A DNA stretch of 64,000 nucleotides, from the NCBI RefSeq assembly GCF_000717175.1, contig NZ_JNYD01000019.1, forward strand, positions 1 through 64,000. The letters run 5' to 3'. A program made the translations under genes and the position numbers. The notes beneath the pieces are model-generated. The model searched no databases and was not told where the DNA came from. It saw only the letters and a list, made by a program, of their open reading frames with translations. Origin of the DNA: Pseudonocardia autotrophica. GTDB taxonomy: Bacteria; Actinomycetota; Actinomycetes; Mycobacteriales; Pseudonocardiaceae. Shown piece after piece: positions 33,267 through 42,060 of the stretch; position 1 is the stretch's first letter, and each line of letters starts with the position of its first letter.

Positions 33267-34057
33267 GGCGCCGCCAGCCGTCCGCCGTCGACGGCGAGCA
33301 AGGCGCCGGTCGTGTACGTGGCGTGCGGCCCGCAGAGGTACAGCGCCGCACCCACGATCTCGTGCGGCTCGCCGACCCGCTTCGCCGGCCAGTCCTGCGC
33401 CATGCGCGCCACCGCCTCCGGGTCCCAGGCCTTGCTGATGTCGGTGGCGAACGGACCCGCCAGGATCGTGTTCACCCGCACCGACGGCCCGTACTCCTGC
33501 GCGAACCCCGCCGTCAGTGTGTTCAACGCCGACTTGGCCGCCGTGTAGGGCAGGTCGCCCGCCGTCGGGCGCTGCGACCCCATCGACGAGATGTTGAGGA
33601 TCGCGCCCCCACCCCGGGCCACCATCCGCTTCCCCGCGGCGGCCATCAGCCGGAACGGGCCACGGACATTGACCGCGAAGACCTTGTCGAACAGGGCCTC
33701 CGACACCTCCTCGAGCGAGGAGTACAGCGGCGCCATGCCCGCGTTGTTCACCAGCACGTCCAGCGGGCCGAGCTCCTGCTCCACCTCGTCGAGCAGCGGG
33801 TCGAGCCGGTCCCAGTCGCCGACGTGCGCCGCGTGCGCGCTCACCCGCCGCCCGGTCGCCGCCGCCAGCTCCTCGGCCAGCTCCTCGCACGCGTCCTTCT
33901 TCCTCGAGGCCACCGCCACGTCCGCGCCCGCCGCGGCGAACGCGATGGCGATCTCGCGGCCCAGTCCGCGCGATCCGCCGGTGACCAGCGCCCGTCGACC
34001 GGCCAACGGCTGGTCGACGGCCCGGGCGGCCGCGACCGCCGCATCGAGAGAGCTCAT
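33263..34057 (-). CDS. Short-chain dehydrogenase/reductase
   Basis: A 264-aa classical SDR: ALVTGGSRGLGREIAIAFAA (cofactor), ASRKKD after beta-2 (Arg-Lys favours NADP), VLVNNAGMAP, ISSMGSQ (Ser) and LPYTAAKSALNTL (Tyr-x3-Lys), ending TTGALLAVDGGRL. I choose the ATG at 34057 because it overlaps the upstream stop (ATGA) and follows GGAAGGACATCCCGAG; an ATG at 34075 is also possible. It likely acts as a 3-hydroxyacyl-CoA dehydrogenase just before the thiolase/aldolase step, given its position. Confidence 0.87.
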   Translation of the reverse strand: MSSLDAAVAAARAVDQPLAGRRALVTGGSRGLGREIAIAFAAAGADVAVASRKKDACEELAEELAAATGRRVSAHAAHVGDWDRLDPLLDEVEQELGPLDVLVNNAGMAPLYSSLEEVSEALFDKVFAVNVRGPFRLMAAAGKRMVARGGGAILNISSMGSQRPTAGDLPYTAAKSALNTLTAGFAQEYGPSVRVNTILAGPFATDISKAWDPEAVARMAQDWPAKRVGEPHEIVGAALYLCGPHATYTTGALLAVDGGRLAAP

Positions 34058-35283
34058 CTCGGGATGTCCTTCCACGCCACGCCCCGATCGCCTCGGGGCT
34101 CCGCGGGCAGCCCCAGCAGGCGCTCCGCGATGATCGTCCGCTGCACCTCGTCGGAACCACCGGCGATCCGGTAGCCCGGCGCGCCCAGGTAGTGCTCGGT
34201 CCAGCGGTAGGTCCCGTCTCCGGTGTCCGCGACCAGCCGCGGGCCGAGCACCAGCGCCGCCGCCTCGGAGACGAGCGTGAGCCGTCCGGCCCAGTCGAGC
34301 TTGCGCAGCGAGCCCATGGGACCCGGTTCGCCGCCGGCCAGCCGGGTCTCCCGGTCGCGTTGCGCCGACAGGGCCGCGACCTTCTCCGCCATCCAGACGT
34401 CCGCCAGCACCCGCCGGACGTCCGGGTCCCCGGTCCGACCGAGCCGGCGCGCATCGTCCGCGAGCTGGGCGAACCCGCCGCCGAGGTCCATGTTCGCCCC
34501 GGACGACCCCCGTTCGAAGCCGAGCGTGGCGAGCGTGACTCCCCAGCCGCCGCCCACATCGCCGAGGCGCAGCGAGTCCGGGATCCGGACGTCGTCGAGG
34601 AACACCTCACAGAACGACGAGCCCCCCGACATCTGCCGCAGCGGCCGCACGTCCACCCCGGGGGTGTCCATCGGCAGCAGGAACGCGGTGAGCCCCTTGT
34701 GCTTCGGGACGTCCGGGTCGGTGCGGCAGATCAGCTCGCCCCAGCCCGCGAACTGCGCGCCGGAGCTCCACACCTTCTGCCCGTTGACGACCCACTCGTC
34801 GCCGTCGCGCACCGCCCGGGTCGCGAGCCCGGCCAGGTCCGAGCCCGCCGACGGCTCGGAGAACAGCTGGCACGCCAGGGCGTCGCCGCGGAGCAGCGGC
34901 CGGACCAGCATCTCCTTCTGCGACGGCGTGCCGAACAGCTGCACGGTCGACGCGATCAGCTCGGTCGACACCGAGGTCAGCTCGTGCTGCCCGGGCGTCT
35001 CGAACTCGCGCTCGACCGCTGCGAAGGCCTCCTCGTGCAGCGCCGTCAGGCCGGCCCCGCCGTGCTCGACCGGCCACGAGATCGCGCCATAGCCGGCGTC
35101 GTACCGCGCACGGAACCAGTCCTGGATGCGGCCCAACAGGGCACGCTCGTCGTCGAAGGGGAGATCGTGGAACACCGCCACGGACTCGCGCGGCGCGTCG
35201 CCTCGCAGGACGAGCTGCTCGGCCAGCCAGGTCCGGGCGGTCGCGGCGTAGTCCGCGAGGGAGCTCTCGGTCGGGGCGGTCAT
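34054..35283 (-). CDS. Acyl-CoA dehydrogenase
   Basis: A 409-aa acyl-CoA dehydrogenase. Landmarks are AISWPVEHGGAGLTALHEEA, the FAD/substrate loop ACQLFSEPSAGSDLAGLATR, EWVVNGQKVWSSGAQFAGW, and the C-terminal GYRIAGGSDEVQRTIIAERL, the standard FadE ending with the base in the GGSDE region. The ATG at 35283 overlaps the SDR stop by four bases. It is the third dehydrogenase of the operon and has no obvious partner, so it is probably a homotetramer acting at another oxidation step than the 29.3-31.7 kb pair. Confidence 0.88.
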   Translation of the reverse strand: MTAPTESSLADYAATARTWLAEQLVLRGDAPRESVAVFHDLPFDDERALLGRIQDWFRARYDAGYGAISWPVEHGGAGLTALHEEAFAAVEREFETPGQHELTSVSTELIASTVQLFGTPSQKEMLVRPLLRGDALACQLFSEPSAGSDLAGLATRAVRDGDEWVVNGQKVWSSGAQFAGWGELICRTDPDVPKHKGLTAFLLPMDTPGVDVRPLRQMSGGSSFCEVFLDDVRIPDSLRLGDVGGGWGVTLATLGFERGSSGANMDLGGGFAQLADDARRLGRTGDPDVRRVLADVWMAEKVAALSAQRDRETRLAGGEPGPMGSLRKLDWAGRLTLVSEAAALVLGPRLVADTGDGTYRWTEHYLGAPGYRIAGGSDEVQRTIIAERLLGLPAEPRGDRGVAWKDIPR

Positions 35284-36047
35284 CGGGCCGTCCACCCGCC
35301 GTCGACCGCCAGGACCTGCCCGGTGCAGTAGGTGGAGGCGGCCGAGGCGAGGAACAACAGCGCCCCGTCCAGCTCGCCCGGGTCACCACCCCGACGCAGC
35401 AGGGTGTTGCGCTCGATCCAGCGCACCGACGCGTCGTCGGTGAACATCGCGTCGTTCATCTCGGTCCGGAACCAGCCGGGGGCCAGCGCGTTGGCGCGCA
35501 CGCCGTCGCGGCCCCAGTGGCCGGCGAGCTGCCGGGTCAGGCCGATCAGGCCCGCCTTGCTCGCCGCGTAGCTCGCGCCGCCGCGCGGCGCCGTGGACAC
35601 CAGCCCGACGATCGAGCTGACGTTCACGATCGACAACGGGCGTCCGCTCGCCGCGGCCGCGGCGAGCTGCGCCAGGTGGAAGGGGCCGGTGAGATTGAGC
35701 CCCAGGACGTCCGCGAACTCGGCGCTCGTCTCACGGTGCGGTGTGGCCGGGCTGCCGGATCCCGCGTTGTTGACCAGCACGTCGATCGGGCCGGACTCCG
35801 CCACCACCCGCTCGACGAGCGCGGCGCGGTCCGCCTCCGACGACACGTCCGCGGCCGCCGTGCGGAGCCCGGGGACCTCGGCGGCCAGCGCGTCGAGGCG
35901 CTCCTTGCGCCGCGCCGCCGCCCAGACCGTGGCGCCCGCGGCGGCGAGCACGCGCACGAACCGCTCGCCCAGACCGGACGACGCCCCGGTCACCAGCGCG
36001 GTGCGGCCCGTCAGATCGAACAGCTTCGCCGGGGTGGGGATGCTCAT
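35280..36047 (-). CDS. Short-chain dehydrogenase/reductase
   Basis: A 255-aa SDR with ALVTGASSGLGERFVRVLAA, AARRKERLD after beta-2 (NADP-type), VLVNNAGSGSPATP, VSSIVGLVST (Ser) and ASYAASKAGLIGL (Tyr-x3-Lys). The C-terminal TYCTGQVLAVDGGWTAR is typical. Coupled on both sides by ATGA overlaps (APH-type kinase upstream, dehydrogenase downstream). It could reduce a keto group to the hydroxyl that the kinase phosphorylates, as in 4-hydroxyacyl-CoA routes; this is inference from gene order. Confidence 0.86.
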   Translation of the reverse strand: MSIPTPAKLFDLTGRTALVTGASSGLGERFVRVLAAAGATVWAAARRKERLDALAAEVPGLRTAAADVSSEADRAALVERVVAESGPIDVLVNNAGSGSPATPHRETSAEFADVLGLNLTGPFHLAQLAAAAASGRPLSIVNVSSIVGLVSTAPRGGASYAASKAGLIGLTRQLAGHWGRDGVRANALAPGWFRTEMNDAMFTDDASVRWIERNTLLRRGGDPGELDGALLFLASAASTYCTGQVLAVDGGWTAR

Positions 36048-37066
36048 CGGGTCCCCTCCAGCAGCCGCAGGCCGTCGGTGATCAACGCCGTGATGCTGGC
36101 CGGGAGCTGTTCCTGCACCGGGTCGTGGTGGGCGCCGGTGCGGTGGCGCAGCAGGTTGTGACCCATGATCGCCGCCATCTTCATCCGGCCCAGCGCGCTG
36201 AACCAGACGGCATCGGCCGAGGTGCCGCCGTCGGCGCCCCGGGCCGCGCGGTACGCCCCGGCGAGGTCGGCCTCGTTCGGGAGGCCCTCGACGACCCGGC
36301 CTGAGCCGGGGAACAGCGCCCCGTCGGTGAACACCCCGAACCAGCCGAGGTCCACCCGCGGGTCGCCGACGCTCCAGATCTCCCAGTCGACCAGAGCGGT
36401 CGGCGTCGCGTCCGTGAACAGCAGGTTCCCGAGACGGAAGTCGCCGTGCACGATCACCGGGGCCACCGGTACCGGGACCGCGGCGGCCAGCCGCTCGACC
36501 AGCTCCGCGCCACCCGGCCGCAGGTCCTCCGGCACGGCGTTCATCGTCTTCGCCCAGCGGGCCACCTCGCCGTCGGCGGTGGTGGCCTCGGGCAGGGTCC
36601 CGCCGGTGTCGGCCAGGCTCTGCTCCACGACGTCGAGCGGCACGGCGTGCAGCGCGCCGAGGATCCGCGCCGCCTCGAGCATCCGGGTCCGCGCCAGCGC
36701 GGGCTCGACCGCAGCATCGACCTCGAGGACCGGCTCCGCGGCCTGCCCCGCGGCGAACTCCATCGCGAACCAGGCCGGCTGCTCGGTGTCGCGGGCGAGC
36801 ACCGCGGGCGCCGGGACCGCCGTGTCGGCCAGCGCCTCCAGGATCGCGGCCTGGTGGAGGACGTCGTTGCGTCCCACCGGCCTGCGGCCCGGGGGTACCG
36901 CCTTGACCACGGCCCGGTCCGAGCCTGTCCCGATCGTGTAGGTCAGGCCCGACCGGCCGCCCTCGAGGACGGCCAGCGCGTGGGCCTCGCCGAGGCCGAG
37001 CCGCGCGCGCACGCGGTGCGCGAGGACCGGGTCCGCATCGACCGCCGTGTCGACTGTCTCCGTCAT
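36044..37066 (-). CDS. APH-family phosphotransferase (LvaA/ACAD10-11 kinase-like)
   Basis: A 340-aa protein-kinase-fold phosphotransferase. The catalytic loop VIVHGDFRLGNLLF (HGDxxxxN) and the metal site ALVDWEIWSVGDPRVDLGWF are intact, and VVKAVPPGRRPVG carries the ATP Lys. Despite Pfam names it is not a drug-resistance enzyme: relatives fused or adjacent to acyl-CoA dehydrogenases (ACAD10/11, LvaA) phosphorylate 4-hydroxyacyl-CoA so that the phosphate can be eliminated. Its setting with SDR and dehydrogenase genes fits that role. It is 84 bases after the enoyl-CoA hydratase gene. Confidence 0.83.
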   Translation of the reverse strand: MTETVDTAVDADPVLAHRVRARLGLGEAHALAVLEGGRSGLTYTIGTGSDRAVVKAVPPGRRPVGRNDVLHQAAILEALADTAVPAPAVLARDTEQPAWFAMEFAAGQAAEPVLEVDAAVEPALARTRMLEAARILGALHAVPLDVVEQSLADTGGTLPEATTADGEVARWAKTMNAVPEDLRPGGAELVERLAAAVPVPVAPVIVHGDFRLGNLLFTDATPTALVDWEIWSVGDPRVDLGWFGVFTDGALFPGSGRVVEGLPNEADLAGAYRAARGADGGTSADAVWFSALGRMKMAAIMGHNLLRHRTGAHHDPVQEQLPASITALITDGLRLLEGTR

Positions 37067-37150
37067 CTCATCCCTCCACAGGCCCTGGCCGGTCGTGGGC
37101 GCCGGCGGCCCGCGGCCCCCCGCGGGACCGCCGACGCGATCACCACGCGG

Positions 37151-37939
37151 TCAGCGCCCGGTCCACTTGGCGTCGCGCTTCTCCAGGAAGGCCGCGACCC
37201 CCTCGGCGGCGTCCTCCGAGTTCAGCGTGACGCCCACGGCCAGGTGCTCCAGCACCATCAGCGAGGCGATGTCGGCGTCGAGGCCGCGGTCGATCGCCAT
37301 CTTGGTGAGCTTCATCTGGAACGGGCTCTTGTCGGTGAGGTGGCTGATGAACTCCTCCACCGTCTCGTCGAGCTTCTCGGCGGGGGCACTGGCGTTGACC
37401 AGATCGAACTCGTCCGCCTCCTTGCCCGAGAGCAGCTTGCCGGTGAGCATGAGCTCCTTGGTCTTGCGGATGCCCAGCATGCGCGGCAGGCGGTAGATCG
37501 GGCCGGCGCCGCCGAACAGCGCGCGGCGGATGTGGAAGTCGCCGATCTGCGCGGTCTCGTCCGCGATCGCGAAATCGCAGGAGATCATCACCTCGAAGCC
37601 GCCCGCGGTCACGTAGCCCTCGAGCACCGCCACCGACGGCTTGGTCATGTTGTAGAGCCGGTCGCAGACCTTCGCCGACACGACCGCGACGTCCATCGCG
37701 GTGCTGGTCCCGATGAAGTCCGACTGCAGGCTGTCGAGGTCGAAGCCCGAGGAGAAGGTGTTCTCCCGGCCGCGCACCACCACGACGCGGAGCTCGGAGT
37801 CCGCCTCGATCTCGGTGATGTACTCGTCGAGCTTGTGCAGCATCGGCACGGTGATGCAGTTGCGCTTGTGCGGTCGGTTCAGCCAGATCCGCGCCACGTG
37901 ACCGTCACGCTCGAACTGGATGTCGTCCTCGACTGCCAT
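37151..37939 (-). CDS. Enoyl-CoA hydratase/isomerase-family protein
   Basis: A 262-aa crotonase. The acyl-CoA oxyanion loop is ENTFSSGFDLDSL, and GYVTAGGFEVMISCDFAIAD provides the GG and one Glu. The second segment FGGAGPIYRLPRMLGIRKTK lacks the second catalytic Glu of true hydratases, so isomerase, hydrolase or another crotonase chemistry is possible. First gene of the ten-gene minus operon ending near 27.9 kb. The start follows CAGGAGGAACC and lies 14 bases from operator site 2, so repression at the start of transcription is likely. Confidence 0.87.
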   Translation of the reverse strand: MAVEDDIQFERDGHVARIWLNRPHKRNCITVPMLHKLDEYITEIEADSELRVVVVRGRENTFSSGFDLDSLQSDFIGTSTAMDVAVVSAKVCDRLYNMTKPSVAVLEGYVTAGGFEVMISCDFAIADETAQIGDFHIRRALFGGAGPIYRLPRMLGIRKTKELMLTGKLLSGKEADEFDLVNASAPAEKLDETVEEFISHLTDKSPFQMKLTKMAIDRGLDADIASLMVLEHLAVGVTLNSEDAAEGVAAFLEKRDAKWTGR

Positions 37940-37952
37940 GGTTCCTCCTGAA

Positions 37953-37971
37953 ACTGAACTGAATTCATATT
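37953..37971 (-). promoter_or_regulatory. TetR-type operator, site 2
   Basis: ACTGAACTGAATTCATATT, aligning with site 1 at most positions and centred on GAATTC. It is 14 bases before the crotonase ATG and is the most AT-rich spot around. Confidence 0.65.
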
Positions 37972-38009
37972 GGATACTGGGGGCCGACAGCGCCGCTGTC
38001 AAGGGGTGA

Positions 38010-40493
38010 TCAGCCGGCGCGGACGCCGCCGCTGACCGGCGACCCGAAATAGGCCCGTTCGGCCCGCGTGGCGAAGTCCGGATCGTCGGGCGAGCCGGTC
38101 GCCCGGACCACGCCCTCGTGCAGCACGACCACCTCGTGGGCCACCGCGAGGGCCCGGGTGAGGAGCTGCTCCAGCACCACGACGGTGACCCCCTCCTCGG
38201 CGAGGCCGGTGATCCGCCCGTACACCTCGTCGACGAGGGCGGGCGCGAGACCCAGCGCCGGCTCGTCGACGACGACGAGGCGTGGGTCGGCGATCAACGC
38301 GCGAGCGATGGCGAGGAGCTGTTGCTCGCCCCCGGACAGCGCCGCCGCCGGGATGGACAGGCGGGTCCGGACGCGTTCGGGCAGCCACTCGACCGCCTGG
38401 TCGATCCGGGACCGCAGGTCCCGCCCGGAGATGCCCGCGGCGTACCCGGCCACCTCCAGGTTCTCCCGCACCGACAGCGTCCGGAAGAGCGCTCGGCCCT
38501 CCGGGACCAGGCTGCTGCGCACGTCGCCGTCGGTGGTCCGCGTGCCCGAGGACGGACTGAGCGTGCCGTGCAGGATCTGGCCCAACGTGCTCTTCCCTGC
38601 GCCGTTCGCCCCGACCACCGCCAGGACGACGCCGGGGTGCACGGCCAGGTCGACGCCGTCGAGCGCGGTCACCCCGCCGTACCGATGGGTCACCCCGGAC
38701 AGCGCGATCGCGGGCGGTCCCTCGGCGCCGGTGGACGCGCGGGGCTGCTGCGCGGACGTCGTCCCGAGGTAGGAGCTGCGGACGCGGTCGTCGGCCAGGA
38801 TCTCCTCCGGCGCGCCGGAGCCGATCGGGCGGCCGAAGTCGAACGCCACCACCCGATCCGCGACGGCGAACAGGTCCTCCAGGACGTGGTCGATCACGAC
38901 GACCGACGTCCCCGCCGCGCGCAGGCCCTGGATCTGGCCGGCGAGCAGCCTGCGCTCCTCGGCGTCCAGCCCGCCGAACGGCTCGTCCATGATCAGCAGG
39001 CCGGGCTGCTCGGCGACGGCGCGCCCGAGGTCGAGCCGCTTCTGCGGGCCGAAGGGCAGCTGGTCGGGTTGCACGTCCCCCTGGCCCGCGAGGCCGATCC
39101 TGCCGAGCAGGGCGTCGACCGCCCGTCGCCGCGTCGGAGTGGTCCACCGCGTGGTGCAGAGCAGGTTCTCGGCGACCGTCAGCTCGGTGAAGACCTCGGC
39201 GTGCTGGAAGGTGCGGCCGATGCCGAGCCGCCGGCGACGGGTCGCGCGCGCCCGCAGCAGGTCGACGCCGCCGAAGGTCGCCGAGCCCGCCGTCCGGCCG
39301 CCGGAGACGAGGCCGCACAGGGCGTTGACCAGCGTCGTCTTGCCGGCCCCGTTCGGCCCGATGATCGCGAGGACCTCACCCGGGGGTACCGAGAGCGACA
39401 CCCCCTCGAGCGCCTGCAGCCCGCCGAAGGCCACGCCGAGGTCCGCGACCTCGAGCGTCCGTCGCTCCGCGGCCGGCGCGGGGGCCGGCTCGTCCGGGGG
39501 CTCGACGACCGACGGCTCGCCCGGCCGGCGCACCCGCCGCAGGAGCGTGCGCAGCACGCTCCCGAGCGCGGGCACCACCCCGGCGGGCAGGAGCAGCAAC
39601 GCGAGGATCAACAGTGCCCCCTGCAGGATCAGCTGGTCGACGCCCAGCAGCCCGGCCAGGCTCGGCGCGAACGCCAGGAAGATCCCGCCGAACACCCCTC
39701 CGCCGACCGCACCGACGCCCCCGAGCACCGCCGCGGCGACGGTGTTGATCCCCAGGGTCAGCGAGAACGTCTCCGGGCTGACGAAGCCGGTGATCAACCC
39801 GAGCAGGGCGCCGGCCAGTCCGGTCGCGGCGCCGCTCACGCCGAACGCGAGGGCGCTCTGCGCCTCCGGTGCGATCCCGACCGACCGGGCCACCACCGGG
39901 TGCGACTTCGCCGCGACCATCCGCATCCGCAGGCTCGTCGAGCGGGCCAGCACGGCGATCCCGACGACGATCCCGGCGGTCAGGATGGCCGCCACGACGG
40001 CTTCCGGACCGCCGGCGCCGAGCGAGCCCGCGCCCGTCACGCTGGGCAGGTCGGTGACCGGGACGCCCTGGTCCCCGCCGGTCACGTCGACCCAGCGGTT
40101 GATGACCTCGAGCGCGACGAGGCTGAAGGCCAGGGTGAGCAGGGCGATGTAGAGCACCGAGAAGCGCGCCCCGGCGAACCCGAGGAACGCACCGCAGCCG
40201 CCGGCGAGCAGCATCGCCACGAGCACCGTCGGCTCCGACGTCCAGCCGTGCGCCGAGCCGTAGGCGACCGTGTAGGCGCCGATGGCGAACAGCGCGGGAT
40301 GGCCCACTGACCAGATGCCCGCCCAGCCCGCCAGCAGCCCGACGCTCAGCACCAGGATCGTGTAGGTCGCGGCCAGGGCCACCGAGTACGCCTGGTACCC
40401 GGGCAGGAGCCCGCTCTCGACGAGCACCACGAGCAGCACCGCGGCCACCGGGCCGAGGACCGCACGCACCGCCACCTTCCAGGTCAGGATCAT
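38010..40493 (-). CDS. Fused branched-chain-type ABC transporter: LivM permease + LivG ATPase + LivF ATPase
   Basis: One open frame of 827 codons carries three parts normally made separately. Residues 1-310 are a LivM-like permease (TYTILVLSVGLLAGWAGIWS, GGVGAVGGGVFGGIFLAFAP). About 345-580 form a LivG-like ATPase (Walker A GPNGAGKTT, signature LPFGPQKRLDL, Walker B LLIMDEPFGGLD). About 600-820 form a LivF-like ATPase (GANGAGKST, LSGGEQQLLAIARAL, VVVDEPALGLAP). A Pro-rich linker (PPDEPAPAPAAERR) joins the first two. The ATG at 40493 lies five bases after livH. It imports a hydrophobic or aromatic/branched acid with the SBP and LivH encoded upstream. The frame is continuous, so the fusion is not a stop-codon error. 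Confidence 0.88.
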   Translation of the reverse strand: MILTWKVAVRAVLGPVAAVLLVVLVESGLLPGYQAYSVALAATYTILVLSVGLLAGWAGIWSVGHPALFAIGAYTVAYGSAHGWTSEPTVLVAMLLAGGCGAFLGFAGARFSVLYIALLTLAFSLVALEVINRWVDVTGGDQGVPVTDLPSVTGAGSLGAGGPEAVVAAILTAGIVVGIAVLARSTSLRMRMVAAKSHPVVARSVGIAPEAQSALAFGVSGAATGLAGALLGLITGFVSPETFSLTLGINTVAAAVLGGVGAVGGGVFGGIFLAFAPSLAGLLGVDQLILQGALLILALLLLPAGVVPALGSVLRTLLRRVRRPGEPSVVEPPDEPAPAPAAERRTLEVADLGVAFGGLQALEGVSLSVPPGEVLAIIGPNGAGKTTLVNALCGLVSGGRTAGSATFGGVDLLRARATRRRRLGIGRTFQHAEVFTELTVAENLLCTTRWTTPTRRRAVDALLGRIGLAGQGDVQPDQLPFGPQKRLDLGRAVAEQPGLLIMDEPFGGLDAEERRLLAGQIQGLRAAGTSVVVIDHVLEDLFAVADRVVAFDFGRPIGSGAPEEILADDRVRSSYLGTTSAQQPRASTGAEGPPAIALSGVTHRYGGVTALDGVDLAVHPGVVLAVVGANGAGKSTLGQILHGTLSPSSGTRTTDGDVRSSLVPEGRALFRTLSVRENLEVAGYAAGISGRDLRSRIDQAVEWLPERVRTRLSIPAAALSGGEQQLLAIARALIADPRLVVVDEPALGLAPALVDEVYGRITGLAEEGVTVVVLEQLLTRALAVAHEVVVLHEGVVRATGSPDDPDFATRAERAYFGSPVSGGVRAG

Positions 40494-40498
40494 GGCGC

Positions 40499-41368
40499 TC
40501 AGACCCTCTCGAAGCTGCGGGTGCCGAAGAGGCCTTGCGGCCGCAGCAGCAGGATGAGGATCGTCAGCGCGAAGACGAAGGTGTCGCGGAAGTTCGCCGA
40601 GACGTAGGAGGCGGCGAGGTTCTCCAGCACCCCGATCGCAACGCCGCCGATCACCGCGCCGTGCATGCTGGTCAGCCCCCCGAGGAAGATGCCGGCGAAC
40701 GCGCGGAACAGCGGGGCGGCCAGCACCGTCGGCGCGAGCCCGACCCGGGGGACGTAGAGGACCGCCGCGAGCGCGGCGAGCCCCAGGCCGAGCGCCCACG
40801 CGATGCGCGCGACCCGCTGCGCGGGCACGCCGACGATCTGCGCGGTGGCGGCCGACTCGGCCGCCGCGCGCATCGCCGAGCCCAGGGTGGTGCGGGTGAA
40901 GAGGTAGCCCACGGCGAGCATCGCGACGGCGGACACCCCGATCACCACCAGGTCCTGGGTGGCGAGGGTCGCCGAGCCGAGCGTCACGGTGCCCCCCACC
41001 AGCGGCGGGAAGGCGTGCGGCTCGGTCCCCCAGACGTCGCTGATCACCGCCTCGGCGATCAGCGACACCCCCATCGTCATCACCAGAGCCGCGAACAGCC
41101 GCCCCGTGCCGAGCGGGCGGATCACCAGCTCGCGGACGACGAGCCCGAGAACGACGGCCACGAGGACCGCGGCGATCACGGCGGCCCCCACCCCGAGCCC
41201 GCGCTGCACGACCATGAGCGCGACGTACACGGCGAGCGTGGCCATGCTCGCCAGCGCGAAGTTCACCACGTCGGTGGCCCGGTAGATGATCACGAGACCG
41301 AGCCCGAGCAGGCCGTAGACGGCACCGCTGGCGATCCCGCTCACCACGACGAGGAACAGCTCGCTCAT
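40499..41368 (-). CDS. livH: Branched-chain-amino-acid-type ABC permease (LivH)
   Basis: A 289-aa inner-membrane permease with about eight helices. Family segments are SGIASGAVYGLLGLGLVIIY, ATDVVNFALASMATLAVYVA, VMTMGVSLIAEAV and FAGIFLGGLTSMHGAVIGG (EAA-like loop). It pairs with the LivM part of the downstream fusion to form the channel. The ATG overlaps the nitroreductase stop (ATGA). Substrates of such importers include hydroxylated and aromatic acids as well as amino acids; here a catabolic acid is likely from the context. Confidence 0.9.
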   Translation of the reverse strand: MSELFLVVVSGIASGAVYGLLGLGLVIIYRATDVVNFALASMATLAVYVALMVVQRGLGVGAAVIAAVLVAVVLGLVVRELVIRPLGTGRLFAALVMTMGVSLIAEAVISDVWGTEPHAFPPLVGGTVTLGSATLATQDLVVIGVSAVAMLAVGYLFTRTTLGSAMRAAAESAATAQIVGVPAQRVARIAWALGLGLAALAAVLYVPRVGLAPTVLAAPLFRAFAGIFLGGLTSMHGAVIGGVAIGVLENLAASYVSANFRDTFVFALTILILLLRPQGLFGTRSFERV

Positions 41369-42057
41369 CAGGTGATCAGTCCCGTGACGGCGGGCGGCCG
41401 CGGCGCCGAGGCGTCCCACCGATCCCAGAACAGGACGTCGTCGGCCGTCGGGCGGCGGGCGGGCCGGAAGTCGGTGCCCACGGTGTAGGCCAGCGGCGTG
41501 AGGCAGACCTGCTGGACCGTGTCGAAGGGGATGTCGAGCAGCTCGGCGACCTCCTTCTCCCGCGCGAGGTGCATGGTCGTCCAGCAGGTGCCCAGGCCGC
41601 GGGCCCGCGCGGCGAGCATCATGCTCCAGACCGCGGGCAGGACCCCGCCCAGCAGCGACGCGCCGGCGAACCCGGCGGCACCGTCGAGCCGGGCACCGTC
41701 GAGACAGGCGATGACGATCGTGTCGACCTCGTGCAGCCTGCGTTCCAGTGCGTCGGCCGAGCGGCCGGTGCGCTCCTGCGCGGCCGCCCCCTCGGTGTCC
41801 GCGACCTGCACGCGCCCGATGTACCCCTCGGAGTCCTTGTAGGAGTTCAGGTACACGTCGGAGTAGAGGTCGGCGACGGCGCCGCGCAACGCGGGATCGC
41901 GCACCACGACGAACCGGGTCCGCGCGACGTTCGAGCCCGCCGGGGCCTGCATCGCGAGGGTCACGCACTCGCGGACCAGGTCCGCGGGCACCGGGCGGGA
42001 GGGGTCGAGGCGCCGTCGGACGGCGCGGGTGGTGGCGAGTGCCTCGTCGAGGTCCAC
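41368..42057 (-). CDS. Nitroreductase-family FMN protein
   Basis: A 229-aa nitroreductase-fold protein: TTRAVRRRLDPSRPVPADLV, MQAPAGSNVARTRFVVVRD (FMN phosphate site), WSMMLAARARGLGTCWTTMH, and LLDIPFDTVQQVCLTPLAYT. Relatives reduce nitro groups, quinones or enones, or fragment flavins; the substrate here is unknown. The gene sits inside an ABC-importer operon, three bases after the binding-protein gene and overlapping livH, so its substrate probably arrives through that importer. Confidence 0.85.
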   Translation of the reverse strand: MDLDEALATTRAVRRRLDPSRPVPADLVRECVTLAMQAPAGSNVARTRFVVVRDPALRGAVADLYSDVYLNSYKDSEGYIGRVQVADTEGAAAQERTGRSADALERRLHEVDTIVIACLDGARLDGAAGFAGASLLGGVLPAVWSMMLAARARGLGTCWTTMHLAREKEVAELLDIPFDTVQQVCLTPLAYTVGTDFRPARRPTADDVLFWDRWDASAPRPPAVTGLIT

Positions 42058-42060
42058 GGC

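Noticed and set aside
36044..37066. Aminoglycoside resistance gene
   Set aside because: Only the fold matches; operon context and relatives point to an acyl-CoA-linked kinase.
40494..40799. N-terminal extension of the LivM-LivG-LivF fusion
   Set aside because: Arg/Ala/Gly-rich shadow of livH; the ATG at 40493 starts the permease sequence.
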